Positions 54,845 through 64,000 of a stretch of 64,000 nt of DNA are shown piece by piece. Under the pieces are notes generated by a model that worked only from the letters and a program-made list of their open reading frames with translations, was not told the origin of the DNA and did not search any database. The number at the start of each line of letters is the position of its first letter. The stretch's first letter is position 1. Both the position numbers and the translations under genes were made by a program. This DNA is from Pseudomonas viridiflava (lineage in GTDB: Bacteria; Pseudomonadota; Gammaproteobacteria; Pseudomonadales; Pseudomonadaceae). Where the stretch lies: the NCBI GenBank assembly GCA_900596015.1, contig UVIF01000001.1, positions 948,513 through 1,012,512 of the forward strand, written 5' to 3'.

Positions 54845-55955
54845 GGGTCACCCCCTTGGCACGACGGCTGGCACGGGCCAGCTTCATCGGTTCCCAATAC
54901 ATCAGCAGCAGGCCGATGGCCAGGAACAGCACGTGCACCCACCACATGCCCAGCGCTGCAGGCAGGCGGCCTTTTTCCATGGCGCTACGCGCGGCGATGA
55001 GCAGAGTCAGGTAGGCCATGTACAGGAGGATCGCCGGCAGCAATTTGAGGAAGCGGCCCTGGCGCGGGTTGACCCGCGACAACGGGACCGCCATCAGGGT
55101 CACGATGAATACCAGCACCGGCAGCGACAGACGCCACTGCAGTTCGGCCCGCGGCCGTGGATCGGTGCTGCCCCACAGCTCGCCGGTGGGGATGGCTTCG
55201 CGATCGGTGATGTCGCTGCTCACATCCGGCTTGGGCAGGAGCACGCCATAGGTGTCGTACTGGATGGCGCGGTAGTTGGCCTCGCCCGGATTGCCGTCGT
55301 AGCGGAAGCCGTTTTCCAGGATCAGGTAGCGGTTGCCGTCGGCGCGCACTTCCTGGCGGCCCTTTTCAGCCACCAACACGGAAATCCCGCGGTCCTTGGC
55401 TTTGTCCTGGGACATGCGCTTCTCGGAAATGAACACGCCGCTGAGATCGACGCGGTTCTCCGAAAGGCTCTGGGTGTAGGTGACCCGTGTGCCATCGCGC
55501 AACGCCTGGAAGCGACCCGGCACCAGGGTGTCGAACTCGGTCATGGCGTCCTGCTGGTTGATGATCGTGGCGACCTGAGCAACGCCCTGCGGGGCAAGGC
55601 TCAGGCTCAGCCAGGCCACCAGCAGGGCGACCAGTGCCGCCGGAGCCAGGGTAATGGCCAACAGGCGCTGCTGGCTCATGCCGGTGGCGGAAAGCACGGT
55701 CATCTCGCTTTCCAGGTACAGGCGTCCGTACGCCAGCAGGATACCCAGGAACAGGCCCAGCGGCAGGATCAGTTGCAGGAAGCCCGGCAGGCGGAAACCC
55801 ATGATCATGAACAGCACGCCAGGGTCCAGGATGCCGGACGCCGCCTGGGCCAGATACTTGATGAAGCGCCCGCTCATGATGATCACCAGGAGCACGGCAC
55901 TCACGGCGCTCATTGTGATCATGACCTCACGGGACAGATAACGGAAAACGATCAA
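54831..55955 (-). CDS. lptF: LPS export permease LptF
   Basis: Partner permease of LptG, 374 aa, same six-helix plus jellyroll layout. MSGRFIKYLAQAASG and GLFLGILLAYGRLYLESEMTVLSATG (split about residues 77-102) are conserved. No ATG fits: the family N-terminus IVFRYLSREV begins right at a TTG at 55955 with GGAG eight bases upstream, so TTG is the start. An upstream ATG at 56087 would add 44 residues of non-conserved sequence and is rejected. Divergent from pepA. Confidence 0.93.
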   Translation of the reverse strand: MIVFRYLSREVMITMSAVSAVLLVIIMSGRFIKYLAQAASGILDPGVLFMIMGFRLPGFLQLILPLGLFLGILLAYGRLYLESEMTVLSATGMSQQRLLAITLAPAALVALLVAWLSLSLAPQGVAQVATIINQQDAMTEFDTLVPGRFQALRDGTRVTYTQSLSENRVDLSGVFISEKRMSQDKAKDRGISVLVAEKGRQEVRADGNRYLILENGFRYDGNPGEANYRAIQYDTYGVLLPKPDVSSDITDREAIPTGELWGSTDPRPRAELQWRLSLPVLVFIVTLMAVPLSRVNPRQGRFLKLLPAILLYMAYLTLLIAARSAMEKGRLPAALGMWWVHVLFLAIGLLLMYWEPMKLARASRRAKGVTHGQA

Positions 55956-56091
55956 ACCAGACACTCCAGGGTCGTCGCGCGCAGGCAGCCCGACAGGGGA
56001 ACGTAGCAGCCAGGACAGGGGCCGGTCCGCTTGAGCGGGCCAGGTAAAAAGTCGCCGCATTATCCTGTGAAAGGCTGTGCCTGTCACTTAA

Positions 56092-57708
<1,617 letters not shown>

Positions 57709-57728
57709 TGCCTCAAGTCCGCGTCGGT

Positions 57729-57800
57729 CTTTTCGCGGGCAGAGCCCCGCTCCCACACAAGCATGCTTCCTGTGGGAGGGGGCTCTGCCCGCGAAGAGGG
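57729..57800. repeat. REPIN (GCGGGCAGAGCCCGC family)
   Basis: CTTTTCGCGGGCAGAGCCC at the left and GGGCTCTGCCCGCGAAGAGG at the right, inverted around CAAGCATGCTTCC. It fills the gap between pepA and holC. Confidence 0.9.
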
Positions 57801-57830
57801 CGACTCGGTCTCAAGCACCAGGAACACGCC

Positions 57831-58259
57831 ATGCCCCAAGTCGACTTCTATGTCCTGCCTACTCCCCTGCCCGCCGCACGCCTGGATTTCGCCTGCAAGT
57901 TGGCTGAAAAAGCCTGGCGGTTGGGTCACCGGGTGTACATTCATTGCACCGACGCCGCCCAGCGCGAGGCACTGGACGCGCGCCTGTGGAGTTTCAAGGG
58001 TGAAAGCTTCGTGCCTCACAGCCTCGAAGAGGACGACCCTCACGCGCCCGTCACATTGGGCATCGCAGCGCAGGCGGCAGGCCATGACGATCTCCTGATC
58101 AACCTGGCCTTGAACGTTCCAGGCTTTGCCAGCCAGTTCGCACGCGTTGCCGAAATCGTTGTTGAAGACCCTGCTATTCGTCAGGCCGCCCGGGAGAGTT
58201 TTCGTTTCTACCGTGAACAAGGCTATCCTCTGCAAGACCACCGCTTATCGCGACTTTGA
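57831..58259 (+). CDS. holC: DNA polymerase III chi subunit
   Basis: Chi subunit of the clamp-loader complex, binding SSB and psi, 142 aa. N-terminal VDFYVLPTPLPAARLDFACKLAEKAW and LGHRVYIHC are family-typical, as is the FYREQGYPLQDHRL ending. AGGAA lies before the ATG. It ends seven bases before the next small gene. Confidence 0.92.
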   Translation: MPQVDFYVLPTPLPAARLDFACKLAEKAWRLGHRVYIHCTDAAQREALDARLWSFKGESFVPHSLEEDDPHAPVTLGIAAQAAGHDDLLINLALNVPGFASQFARVAEIVVEDPAIRQAARESFRFYREQGYPLQDHRLSRL

Positions 58260-58266
58260 GCCCAAG

Positions 58267-58650
58267 ATGGACAACAACACCAAGCCCTTGCCTAAATCCG
58301 TACACCTGCTGGACGACCTCGAGTCGATCCGCAAGCTGCTCGGCGACGACACTCTGCAACCACCGTTGCTGACCGACGCCGTGGTTCGCAGCGAGCCCGA
58401 GGTGCCATTGCTGTTCGAACTGCATGACGAACCCGTGACCACTGCACCGGCGGCCCTGCCGTCGGAACCGGCGGCGGCACCCAGCCCAGCGCAGAATCGC
58501 CAGGATACCTTGCTGCACCTGGACGCCGAACTGCGCGCCGCCGCTCAGTTGATCATGCAGGACGTGATCGACGACTTCGCGCCTCACATCGAAACCGAGA
58601 TCAAGCGCCGCCTCGAGGCCCGCATGGAAAGGTTGCTGAACCAGCCCTGA
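58267..58650 (+). CDS. Small acidic protein next to holC, unknown
   Basis: 127-aa soluble protein without signal peptide. N-terminal LPKSVHLLDDLESIRKLLGDD (about 8-28), a Pro/Ala-rich low-complexity middle (about 55-80), then a C-terminal helix DVIDDFAPHIETEIKRRLEARMERLL (split about 99-124) that looks amphipathic. Sits between holC and valS, seven bases after holC, so a role near the replisome is possible but unproven; I recognise no named domain. Confidence 0.7.
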   Translation: MDNNTKPLPKSVHLLDDLESIRKLLGDDTLQPPLLTDAVVRSEPEVPLLFELHDEPVTTAPAALPSEPAAAPSPAQNRQDTLLHLDAELRAAAQLIMQDVIDDFAPHIETEIKRRLEARMERLLNQP

Positions 58651-58693
58651 TCCCCTTCCCCCGCCCTTCGCAGCCACGGACCGCTCGCCTACT

Positions 58694-58786
58694 ACCGTAG
58701 GAGCGGTCATCGGTCGCGAAACAGGCGCTACGGTGCGTCAGCCATACCGAATCGCGCCCATTGCGGCCACGGACCGCTCCTACGCA
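58694..58786. repeat. Degenerate REPIN (GGAGCGGTC family)
   Basis: CCGTAGGAGCGGTCATCGG at the left and GGACCGCTCCTACG at the right; the inner part matches the REPIN at 26179 and 62790 with many substitutions. Lies just upstream of valS. Confidence 0.8.
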
Positions 58787-58870
58787 GCCCGCCTCCCTCC
58801 CATAGCCGCCGTATCCCCGCTATACTTCCCGGCTTTCTTTGAATAAATGCCTTATAGGGTCCCGCCGCGC

Positions 58871-61717
58871 ATGGATAAGACCTACCAGCCGCACGCTATC
58901 GAAACTTCCTGGTACCAGACCTGGGAGGCCGAGAACTATTTCGCCCCGCAAGGTGCCGGCGACTCCTACACCATCATGATTCCGCCGCCGAACGTCACCG
59001 GCAGCCTGCACATGGGCCACGGTTTCAACAACGCCATCATGGACGCGCTGATCCGTTTTCGTCGCATGCAGGGTCGCAACACCCTGTGGCAGCCGGGTAC
59101 CGACCACGCCGGGATCGCCACGCAGATGCTGGTCGAGCGTCAGATCGAAGCTCAGGGTCTGAATCGCCATGACCTGGGCCGGGAAAAATTCCTGGAAAAG
59201 ATCTGGGAATGGAAAGACCAATCTGGTGGCAACATCAGCCGCCAGATCCGCCGCCTGGGCTCGTCGGTCGACTGGAGCCGCGAACGTTTCACCATGGATG
59301 ACGGCCTCTCCGAAGCGGTCAAGGAAGCCTTCGTGCGCCTGCACGAAGACGGTCTGATCTACCGCGGCAAGCGCCTGGTCAACTGGGATACCAAGCTGCA
59401 CACGGCCATCTCCGACCTGGAAGTGGAAAACCACGACGAAAAGGGTTTCCTCTGGAACCTCAAGTACCCGCTGGCAGACGGCGCGAAAACCGCCGAAGGC
59501 AATGACTTCCTGATCGTTGCCACCACGCGCCCGGAAACCATGCTCGGTGACGCCGCCGTCGCGGTGAACCCGAACGACGAGCGCTACCAGGCCTTGATCG
59601 GCAAATTCGTCGAACTGCCACTGGTAGGCCGCCGGATTCCGATCATCGCCGACGACTATTGCGACCCTGAGTTCGGTACCGGTTGCGTGAAAATCACCCC
59701 GGCCCACGATTTCAACGACTACGAAGTCGGCAAGCGCCATAACCTGCCGCTGCTCAACATCTTCGACAAGAATGCCCAGGTGCTGGCCAGTGCCCAGGTG
59801 TTCAACCTTGACGGGACCCTGAACGACAGCGTGGACGGCACCTTGCCCGGCGAATACGCCGGCCTGGACCGCTTTGAGGCACGCAAGCAGATCGTCGCCG
59901 CGTTCGACGCCGCCGGCCTGCTGGTCAGCGTCGACGACCATGCCTTGAAAGTGCCGAAGGGCGATCGCTCCGGTACGGTCATCGAGCCTTGGCTGACGGA
60001 CCAGTGGTACGTGTCCACCAAACCTTTGGCGGAGCCAGCCATCGCTGCCGTCGAAGACGGGCGCATCCAGTTCGTGCCCAAGCAGTACGAAAACATGTAC
60101 TTCTCCTGGATGCGTGACATCCAGGACTGGTGCATCAGCCGCCAGCTCTGGTGGGGCCACCGCATTCCGGCCTGGTACGACGAGTCCGGCAAGGTCTATG
60201 TCGGCCGTAGCGAAGAGGAAGTGCGCAGCAAGCACGGCTTGAGCGCCGACGTGACGCTCAACCAGGACAACGACGTACTGGACACCTGGTTCAGCTCGGG
60301 CCTGTGGACCTTCTCCACCCTGGGCTGGCCGGAACAGACCGAATTCCTGAAGAAATTCCACAGCACCGACGTGCTGGTCACCGGCTTCGACATCATCTTC
60401 TTCTGGGTCGCCCGGATGATCATGTTGACCATGCACCTGGTCAAGGACGAGAACGGTACCCCGCAGGTGCCGTTCAAGACCGTCTACGTGCATGGCCTGG
60501 TGCGTGACGGCCAGGGCCAGAAGATGTCCAAGTCCAAGGGCAACGTGCTTGACCCGCTGGACATCATCGACGGTATCGAGCTCGAAGCCCTGGTGGAAAA
60601 ACGCACCAGCGGCCTGATGCAGCCCAAGCTCGCGAAGAAGATCGAAAAGCAAACCCGCGACGAGTTCGAAGGCGGCATCGCCAGCTACGGCACCGACGCC
60701 TTGCGCTTCACCTTCTGTTCGCTGGCGTCCACCGGTCGCGACATCAAGTTCGACATGGGCCGCGTCGAAGGCTATCGCAACTTCTGCAACAAGATCTGGA
60801 ACGCCGCGCGCTACGTGCTCGACAAGGGCGAGGATTGTGGCCAGAACGGCGAAGCCTACGAGCTGTCGCTGGCCGATCGCTGGATCATCTCGCAACTGCA
60901 GCGCACCGAAGCCGAGGTGACCCGCCACCTCGACCAGTTCCGTTTCGACCTGGCCGCCCAGGCGCTCTACGAGTTCATCTGGAACCAGTATTGCGACTGG
61001 TACCTGGAGCTGTCCAAGCCTGTGCTGTGGGACGAAAACGCGCCGATCGAGCGTCAGCGCGGTACTCGCCGCACCTTGGTACGCGTGCTCGAAGTGGCGC
61101 TGCGCCTGGCGCATCCGTTCATGCCGTTCATCACCGAAGAAATCTGGCAGCGCCTCGCGCCGCTCGCCGGCGTGCAGGGCAAGACGATCATGCTGCAGCC
61201 TTGGCCGGTGGCCAACGAAAGCCGCATCGATACCGCAGCCGAAGATGACATCGAGTGGCTCAAGGGCCTGATGCTGGGCGTGCGCAACATCCGTGGCGAG
61301 ATGAACATCGGTCCAGGCAAGCCGCTGGCGCTGTTCCTCAAGAACACCGGCAGCCAGGACCAGCGTCGCCTGCAGGAGAACGATGCCTTGCTGCGCAAGC
61401 TCGCCAAGCTGGAATCCATCACCGTGCTCGCCGATGGCCAGGAGGCGCCTTTGAGTGCCACTGCGCTGGTCGGCGAGATGGAAGTGCTGGTGCCCATGGC
61501 CGGCCTGATCGACAAGGATGCCGAGCTGGCGCGCCTGGACAAGGAGATCCAGCGTCTGAACGGTGAAGTGGCACGCGTGGGCGGCAAGTTGTCCAATGCA
61601 GCCTTCGTCGACAAGGCGCCTCCCGCCGTTATCGACAAAGAGCGCGCCAAACTGGCCGAAGCCGAACAAGCCTTGACCAAGCTGGCCGAACAGCACGCGC
61701 GGATCGCCAGCCTGTAA
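58871..61717 (+). CDS. valS: Valyl-tRNA synthetase
   Basis: Class I aminoacyl-tRNA synthetase, 948 aa, charges tRNA-Val and edits threonine. Motifs: [15 protein letters not shown] (HIGH, about 41-55), the CP1 editing domain (about 200-340), [10 protein letters not shown] (KMSKS, about 551-560), an anticodon-binding domain and a C-terminal coiled coil (about 880-945) with Leu/Glu-rich heptads. Start at 58871 ([11 protein letters not shown]) is preferred over one eight codons earlier. Confidence 0.97.
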   Translation: MDKTYQPHAIETSWYQTWEAENYFAPQGAGDSYTIMIPPPNVTGSLHMGHGFNNAIMDALIRFRRMQGRNTLWQPGTDHAGIATQMLVERQIEAQGLNRHDLGREKFLEKIWEWKDQSGGNISRQIRRLGSSVDWSRERFTMDDGLSEAVKEAFVRLHEDGLIYRGKRLVNWDTKLHTAISDLEVENHDEKGFLWNLKYPLADGAKTAEGNDFLIVATTRPETMLGDAAVAVNPNDERYQALIGKFVELPLVGRRIPIIADDYCDPEFGTGCVKITPAHDFNDYEVGKRHNLPLLNIFDKNAQVLASAQVFNLDGTLNDSVDGTLPGEYAGLDRFEARKQIVAAFDAAGLLVSVDDHALKVPKGDRSGTVIEPWLTDQWYVSTKPLAEPAIAAVEDGRIQFVPKQYENMYFSWMRDIQDWCISRQLWWGHRIPAWYDESGKVYVGRSEEEVRSKHGLSADVTLNQDNDVLDTWFSSGLWTFSTLGWPEQTEFLKKFHSTDVLVTGFDIIFFWVARMIMLTMHLVKDENGTPQVPFKTVYVHGLVRDGQGQKMSKSKGNVLDPLDIIDGIELEALVEKRTSGLMQPKLAKKIEKQTRDEFEGGIASYGTDALRFTFCSLASTGRDIKFDMGRVEGYRNFCNKIWNAARYVLDKGEDCGQNGEAYELSLADRWIISQLQRTEAEVTRHLDQFRFDLAAQALYEFIWNQYCDWYLELSKPVLWDENAPIERQRGTRRTLVRVLEVALRLAHPFMPFITEEIWQRLAPLAGVQGKTIMLQPWPVANESRIDTAAEDDIEWLKGLMLGVRNIRGEMNIGPGKPLALFLKNTGSQDQRRLQENDALLRKLAKLESITVLADGQEAPLSATALVGEMEVLVPMAGLIDKDAELARLDKEIQRLNGEVARVGGKLSNAAFVDKAPPAVIDKERAKLAEAEQALTKLAEQHARIASL

Positions 61718-61730
61718 TCCGTCTCGCGGG

Positions 61731-61814
61731 CCTCATCGCGGGCGCTGCTCGCCCCCACAGAGATCTATGCAACCCTGTAGATCCTTGTGGGAGCCGGCTC
61801 TGCCCGCAAAGAGG
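61731..61814. repeat. REPIN (GCGGGC family, diverged)
   Basis: CTCATCGCGGGCGCTGCTCG at the left and GAGCCGGCTCTGCCCGC at the right, inverted, with inner AGATCTA/TAGATCC arms. Between valS and rlmF. Confidence 0.85.
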
Positions 61815-61840
61815 CCAGCAGCCCCACCGGTAACCTCCCC

Positions 61841-62794
61841 ATGTCCACCCCGCAAAAACCCACCCTGCACCCGCGCAACCGCCATCAGGGCCGCTACGAC
61901 TTCCCGCAGCTGATCAAGGCCCATCCGGACCTTGCCCGGTTCGTCATCCTCAACCCGTACGGCAAGCAAAGCATCGACTTCGCCGACCCGGCGGCGGTGA
62001 AGGTATTCAACCGGGCCCTGCTCGGAGCGTTGTACGGCATCCGCCACTGGGATATCCCGGACGGCTACCTGTGCCCCCCCATCCCGGGGCGCGCCGACTA
62101 TCTGCACTGCCTGGCGGACCTGCTGGCCGAAAGCAACGGCGCAGAGATTCCGAGAGGCACTGCGGTGAAGGCACTGGATGTAGGTGTGGGCGCCAACTGC
62201 ATCTATCCATTGCTGGGGCACAGTGACTATCGCTGGCAGTTCGTGGGGTCCGACATAGATCCGGTGGCGTTGGCCTCGGCCAACACCATCGTCCAGGCCA
62301 ACAAGCTGGGCAAGGCCATCACCCTGCGCCTGCAAAGCCAGCCACGGCAGATTCTTCAGGGCCTGATAGGCGCCGGTGAACGGTTCGCCGTGACCCTGTG
62401 CAACCCACCATTCCATGCTTCGCTGGAGGAGGCGACGCGTGGTAGCCAGCGCAAGTGGCGTGCCCTGGGCAAGGCCGATCCCAAGCGCAAGCTGCCGGTG
62501 CTGAACTTCGGTGGGCAGAACACCGAGCTGTGGTGCGAGGGGGGCGAGATTCGCTTCGTGACGCAGTTGATCAACGAAAGCGTGGCGCTGGGCAAGCAGG
62601 TGCTGTGGTTTTCCACTCTGGTGTCCAAGGCTTCCAACCTGGCGGCCATCCAGGCAAGCTTGAGCAAGGTCCAGGCGGCCCAGGTACGGGTGGTGGAAAT
62701 GGGTCAGGGCCAGAAGCAAAGCCGCTTCGTCGCCTGGACCTTTCAGCCCGAGCAGGCACGCACTACCTGGTTCAGCTCACTACAAACCTCGTAG
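61841..62794 (+). CDS. rlmF: 23S rRNA m6A1618 methyltransferase
   Basis: SAM-dependent RNA methyltransferase that makes N6-methyladenosine at position 1618 of 23S rRNA, 317 aa. N-terminal [19 protein letters not shown] is family-typical; the SAM motif is [16 protein letters not shown] (about 109-124) and the catalytic NPPF motif is in [10 protein letters not shown] (about 185). The ATG at 61841 has only a weak ribosome binding site; no better one is present. Confidence 0.92.
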   Translation: MSTPQKPTLHPRNRHQGRYDFPQLIKAHPDLARFVILNPYGKQSIDFADPAAVKVFNRALLGALYGIRHWDIPDGYLCPPIPGRADYLHCLADLLAESNGAEIPRGTAVKALDVGVGANCIYPLLGHSDYRWQFVGSDIDPVALASANTIVQANKLGKAITLRLQSQPRQILQGLIGAGERFAVTLCNPPFHASLEEATRGSQRKWRALGKADPKRKLPVLNFGGQNTELWCEGGEIRFVTQLINESVALGKQVLWFSTLVSKASNLAAIQASLSKVQAAQVRVVEMGQGQKQSRFVAWTFQPEQARTTWFSSLQTS

Positions 62795-62881
62795 GAGCGG
62801 TCATCGGCCGCGAAACAGACGCTGCGGTGGATCAGGCGTACCGCGGCGCGCCCTTCGCGGGCAGAGCCCGCTCCCACAGGG
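62790..62881. repeat. Chimeric REPIN (GGAGCGGTC left, GCGGGCAGAGC right)
   Basis: Left arm GTAGGAGCGGTCATCGGCCG belongs to the family seen at 26179; right arm TTCGCGGGCAGAGCCCGCTC belongs to the family at 57729. The inner CGCTGCGGTG/TACCGCGGCG pair is of the first family. It overlaps the last bases of rlmF. Confidence 0.85.
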
Positions 62882-62902
62882 TCGGGTACATTTCGCGGGC
62901 AC

Positions 62903-62938
62903 AAAAAAACCGCGCCCGGGTTGACCCGCGGCACGGTT
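62903..62938 (-). terminator. Terminator of hupN
   Basis: Minus-strand GC-rich hairpin (CCGTGCCGCGGGT with ACCCGGGCGCGG) followed by seven Ts, starting 16 bases after the stop. Confidence 0.8.
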
Positions 62939-62954
62939 CGTCGAGCCGTTACAA

Positions 62955-63236
62955 TTACTTGTTGACGGAATCGGTCAGCACTTTGGCTGGGACGAACTTG
63001 ACGACTTTCTTGGCAGCGATTTCGATGGCAGCGCCGGTCGAAGGGTTACGGCCGGTACGGGCAGGACGCTCGGTGATCTTCAGCTTGCCGATACCAGGCA
63101 AGGTGATCTCGTTGCCATTTTCCAATTGATCGGCAACGATCTGGCCCAGCTGCTCGATAGCGTTGCGCGCGGTGGTTTTCGGCGCGTCGATAGCTTCAGC
63201 GATATCGGCGATCAGTTGGTCTTTGGTTAATGCCAT
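62955..63236 (-). CDS. hupN: HU-family DNA-binding protein
   Basis: Histone-like nucleoid protein, 93 aa. N-terminal dimerisation helices (ALTKDQLIADIAEAIDAPKT), then GIGKLKITERPARTGRNPSTG (split about 49-69), the DNA-binding arm with the invariant RxGRNPxTG. AAGGT lies nine bases before the ATG. Resembles HupN, one of the three HU paralogues of P. putida; the choice among HU names is by neighbourhood (yejK divergent next to it). Confidence 0.92.
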   Translation of the reverse strand: MALTKDQLIADIAEAIDAPKTTARNAIEQLGQIVADQLENGNEITLPGIGKLKITERPARTGRNPSTGAAIEIAAKKVVKFVPAKVLTDSVNK

Positions 63237-63644
63237 GGTGGTGTACCTTCCCTATCAAATTCAATTGGATTGCAAAGTGCAGCGTAAGTCGGAGCCGGGC
63301 GTGCGACGTCCGCCGGGGCTCACGTTTCGGTCATGCCAATCGCCATTGTAGATACCCAGAATGGCGTTTGGTTCGACTCGAAAGCCGCTCTCTGCGGGGC
63401 TTCACGGCCTTGTGGGCCGCAAGACCGGGCAAAACTAGCACAGAGCCAGACAAATATCCGCCACTAGCGGGCCTTTTATTCAGCTTTATCATGGGTTTGG
63501 CCGAAAAGTAGACGATTTCGTCGTTTCAGCGCATGCACCCGTCACCAGCAATCCGTAAAACCCCTATCTACGTTACACTTCGCCCCTTTGCCGCACGGCT
63601 CGCCACGTCCACCGTGCCCGTCAAACAGACCAGCCGAGAAGCCC
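63237..63644. other. Divergent hupN-yejK intergenic region
   Basis: 408 bases with no supported gene. It must hold both promoters. TTACACT at 63573-63579 could be a -10 box for yejK but no convincing -35 was found. Confidence 0.5.
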
Positions 63645-64000
63645 ATGCCGATCCGTCACTGCATCGTCCACTTGATCGACAAGAAACCCGACGGTACCCC
63701 CGCCGTGCTTCACGCGCGCGACAGCGAGCTGGCCGAGTCCAGCGCCATCGAGTATCTGCTTGCCGACCTCAATGAAAGCTACAACGCCAAGCAGGGCAAG
63801 GCCTGGGGCTTCTTCCATGCCGAGTCCGGGGCACACCCCTTCAGTGGCTGGCTCAAGGACTATCTGGACGAGGGTCGCGACTTCACCCAGTTCAGCCGCA
63901 CGGCCGTCGAGCATTTGCAGAAACTGATGGAAGAATCGAATCTGTCCACAGGCGGGCACGTCCTGTTCGCGCACTACCAGCAGGGCATGACCGATTACCT
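63645..64000 (+). CDS. yejK: Nucleoid-associated protein YejK/NdpA, 5' part
   Basis: The first 118 codons of a 37-kDa nucleoid-associated protein; the gene runs off the window end. [21 protein letters not shown] at the start and [21 protein letters not shown] (split about 39-59) match the NdpA family. It is cut off by the window end, not broken. Divergent from hupN, also a nucleoid protein. Confidence 0.88.
   Translation, partial: MPIRHCIVHLIDKKPDGTPAVLHARDSELAESSAIEYLLADLNESYNAKQGKAWGFFHAESGAHPFSGWLKDYLDEGRDFTQFSRTAVEHLQKLMEESNLSTGGHVLFAHYQQGMTDY

Noticed and set aside
55956..56087. N-terminal extension of lptF to an ATG at 56087
   Set aside because: The added residues are not conserved in the family as I know it, while a TTG with a good ribosome binding site sits exactly at the conserved N-terminus.
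58820..61696. 958-codon open frame on the minus strand across the whole of valS
   Set aside because: It mirrors the valS codons, has biased Gln/His/Val/Gly composition, no ribosome binding site, and valS itself is unmistakable. A GC-rich codon shadow.

Overview
The window looks like a chromosomal segment of a Pseudomonas of the P. putida group. The grounds are the gene order (cyoABCDE beside alaC; the zwf-pgl-eda / hexR / oprB / gts / gltR-gtrS / glk / edd / gap glucose block; hxu-type heme genes and hemO; lptFG-pepA-holC-valS-rlmF), the GC-rich codon usage, and many Pseudomonas-type REP palindromes. This assignment rests on recognising protein families and remembered gene order; no database was searched.

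Layout. 1-4600: tRNA-Leu(CAA), a LysE-type exporter, a RelE-like/HTH toxin-antitoxin pair, an MFS transporter and a Tat-exported PhoD phosphatase. 4700-8600: a methyltransferase, an orphan ModA-like binding protein, a DJ-1/PfpI protein and AlaC. 8800-14700: the cytochrome bo3 quinol oxidase operon (cyoABCDE, minus strand) and dsbB. 15000-21200: cheV, two small unknown genes and an RND efflux pair. 21200-40730: a DUF2383 and a DUF3820 gene, then the glucose block: uptake (OprB porin, GtsABCD ABC transporter), Entner-Doudoroff enzymes (Glk, Zwf, Pgl, Edd, Eda), Gap, and regulators HexR and GltR/GtrS. An AT-richer gene for a lectin-like + M60/enhancin-type metalloprotease sits between gtsA and gtrS. 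40800-46160: a Fur-box-preceded heme-uptake signalling cassette (ECF sigma, FecR-like anti-sigma, STN-containing TonB receptor), heme oxygenase and a DUF454 protein. 46245-52530: a TyrR-like sigma-54 activator (GcsR type) and the glycine cleavage operon gcvH-gcvP-gcvT behind a clear -24/-12 promoter. 52950-64000: a cold-shock protein, an RDD protein, lptG/lptF, pepA, holC, a small unknown gene, valS, rlmF, hupN and the 5' part of yejK.

How the parts work together. Glucose crosses the outer membrane through OprB and the inner membrane through GtsABCD, is phosphorylated by Glk, and is degraded by Zwf-Pgl-Edd-Eda, with Gap acting on glyceraldehyde-3-phosphate. HexR-type operators lie in front of zwf and between edd and gap. 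A perfect 20-bp palindrome precedes gtsA and may be a GltR site. A-rich Crc/Hfq-type motifs lie next to the ribosome binding sites of gtsA, oprB and zwf. The heme cassette links iron starvation to heme import and degradation. GcsR probably switches on glycine catabolism.

No prophage, insertion sequence or CRISPR array was seen. I found no convincing new multi-gene system. The most unusual items are the M60 protease insertion, the density and chimerism of the REP/REPIN palindromes, the compact gcv operon without sdaA/glyA, and several unassigned palindromic operators.
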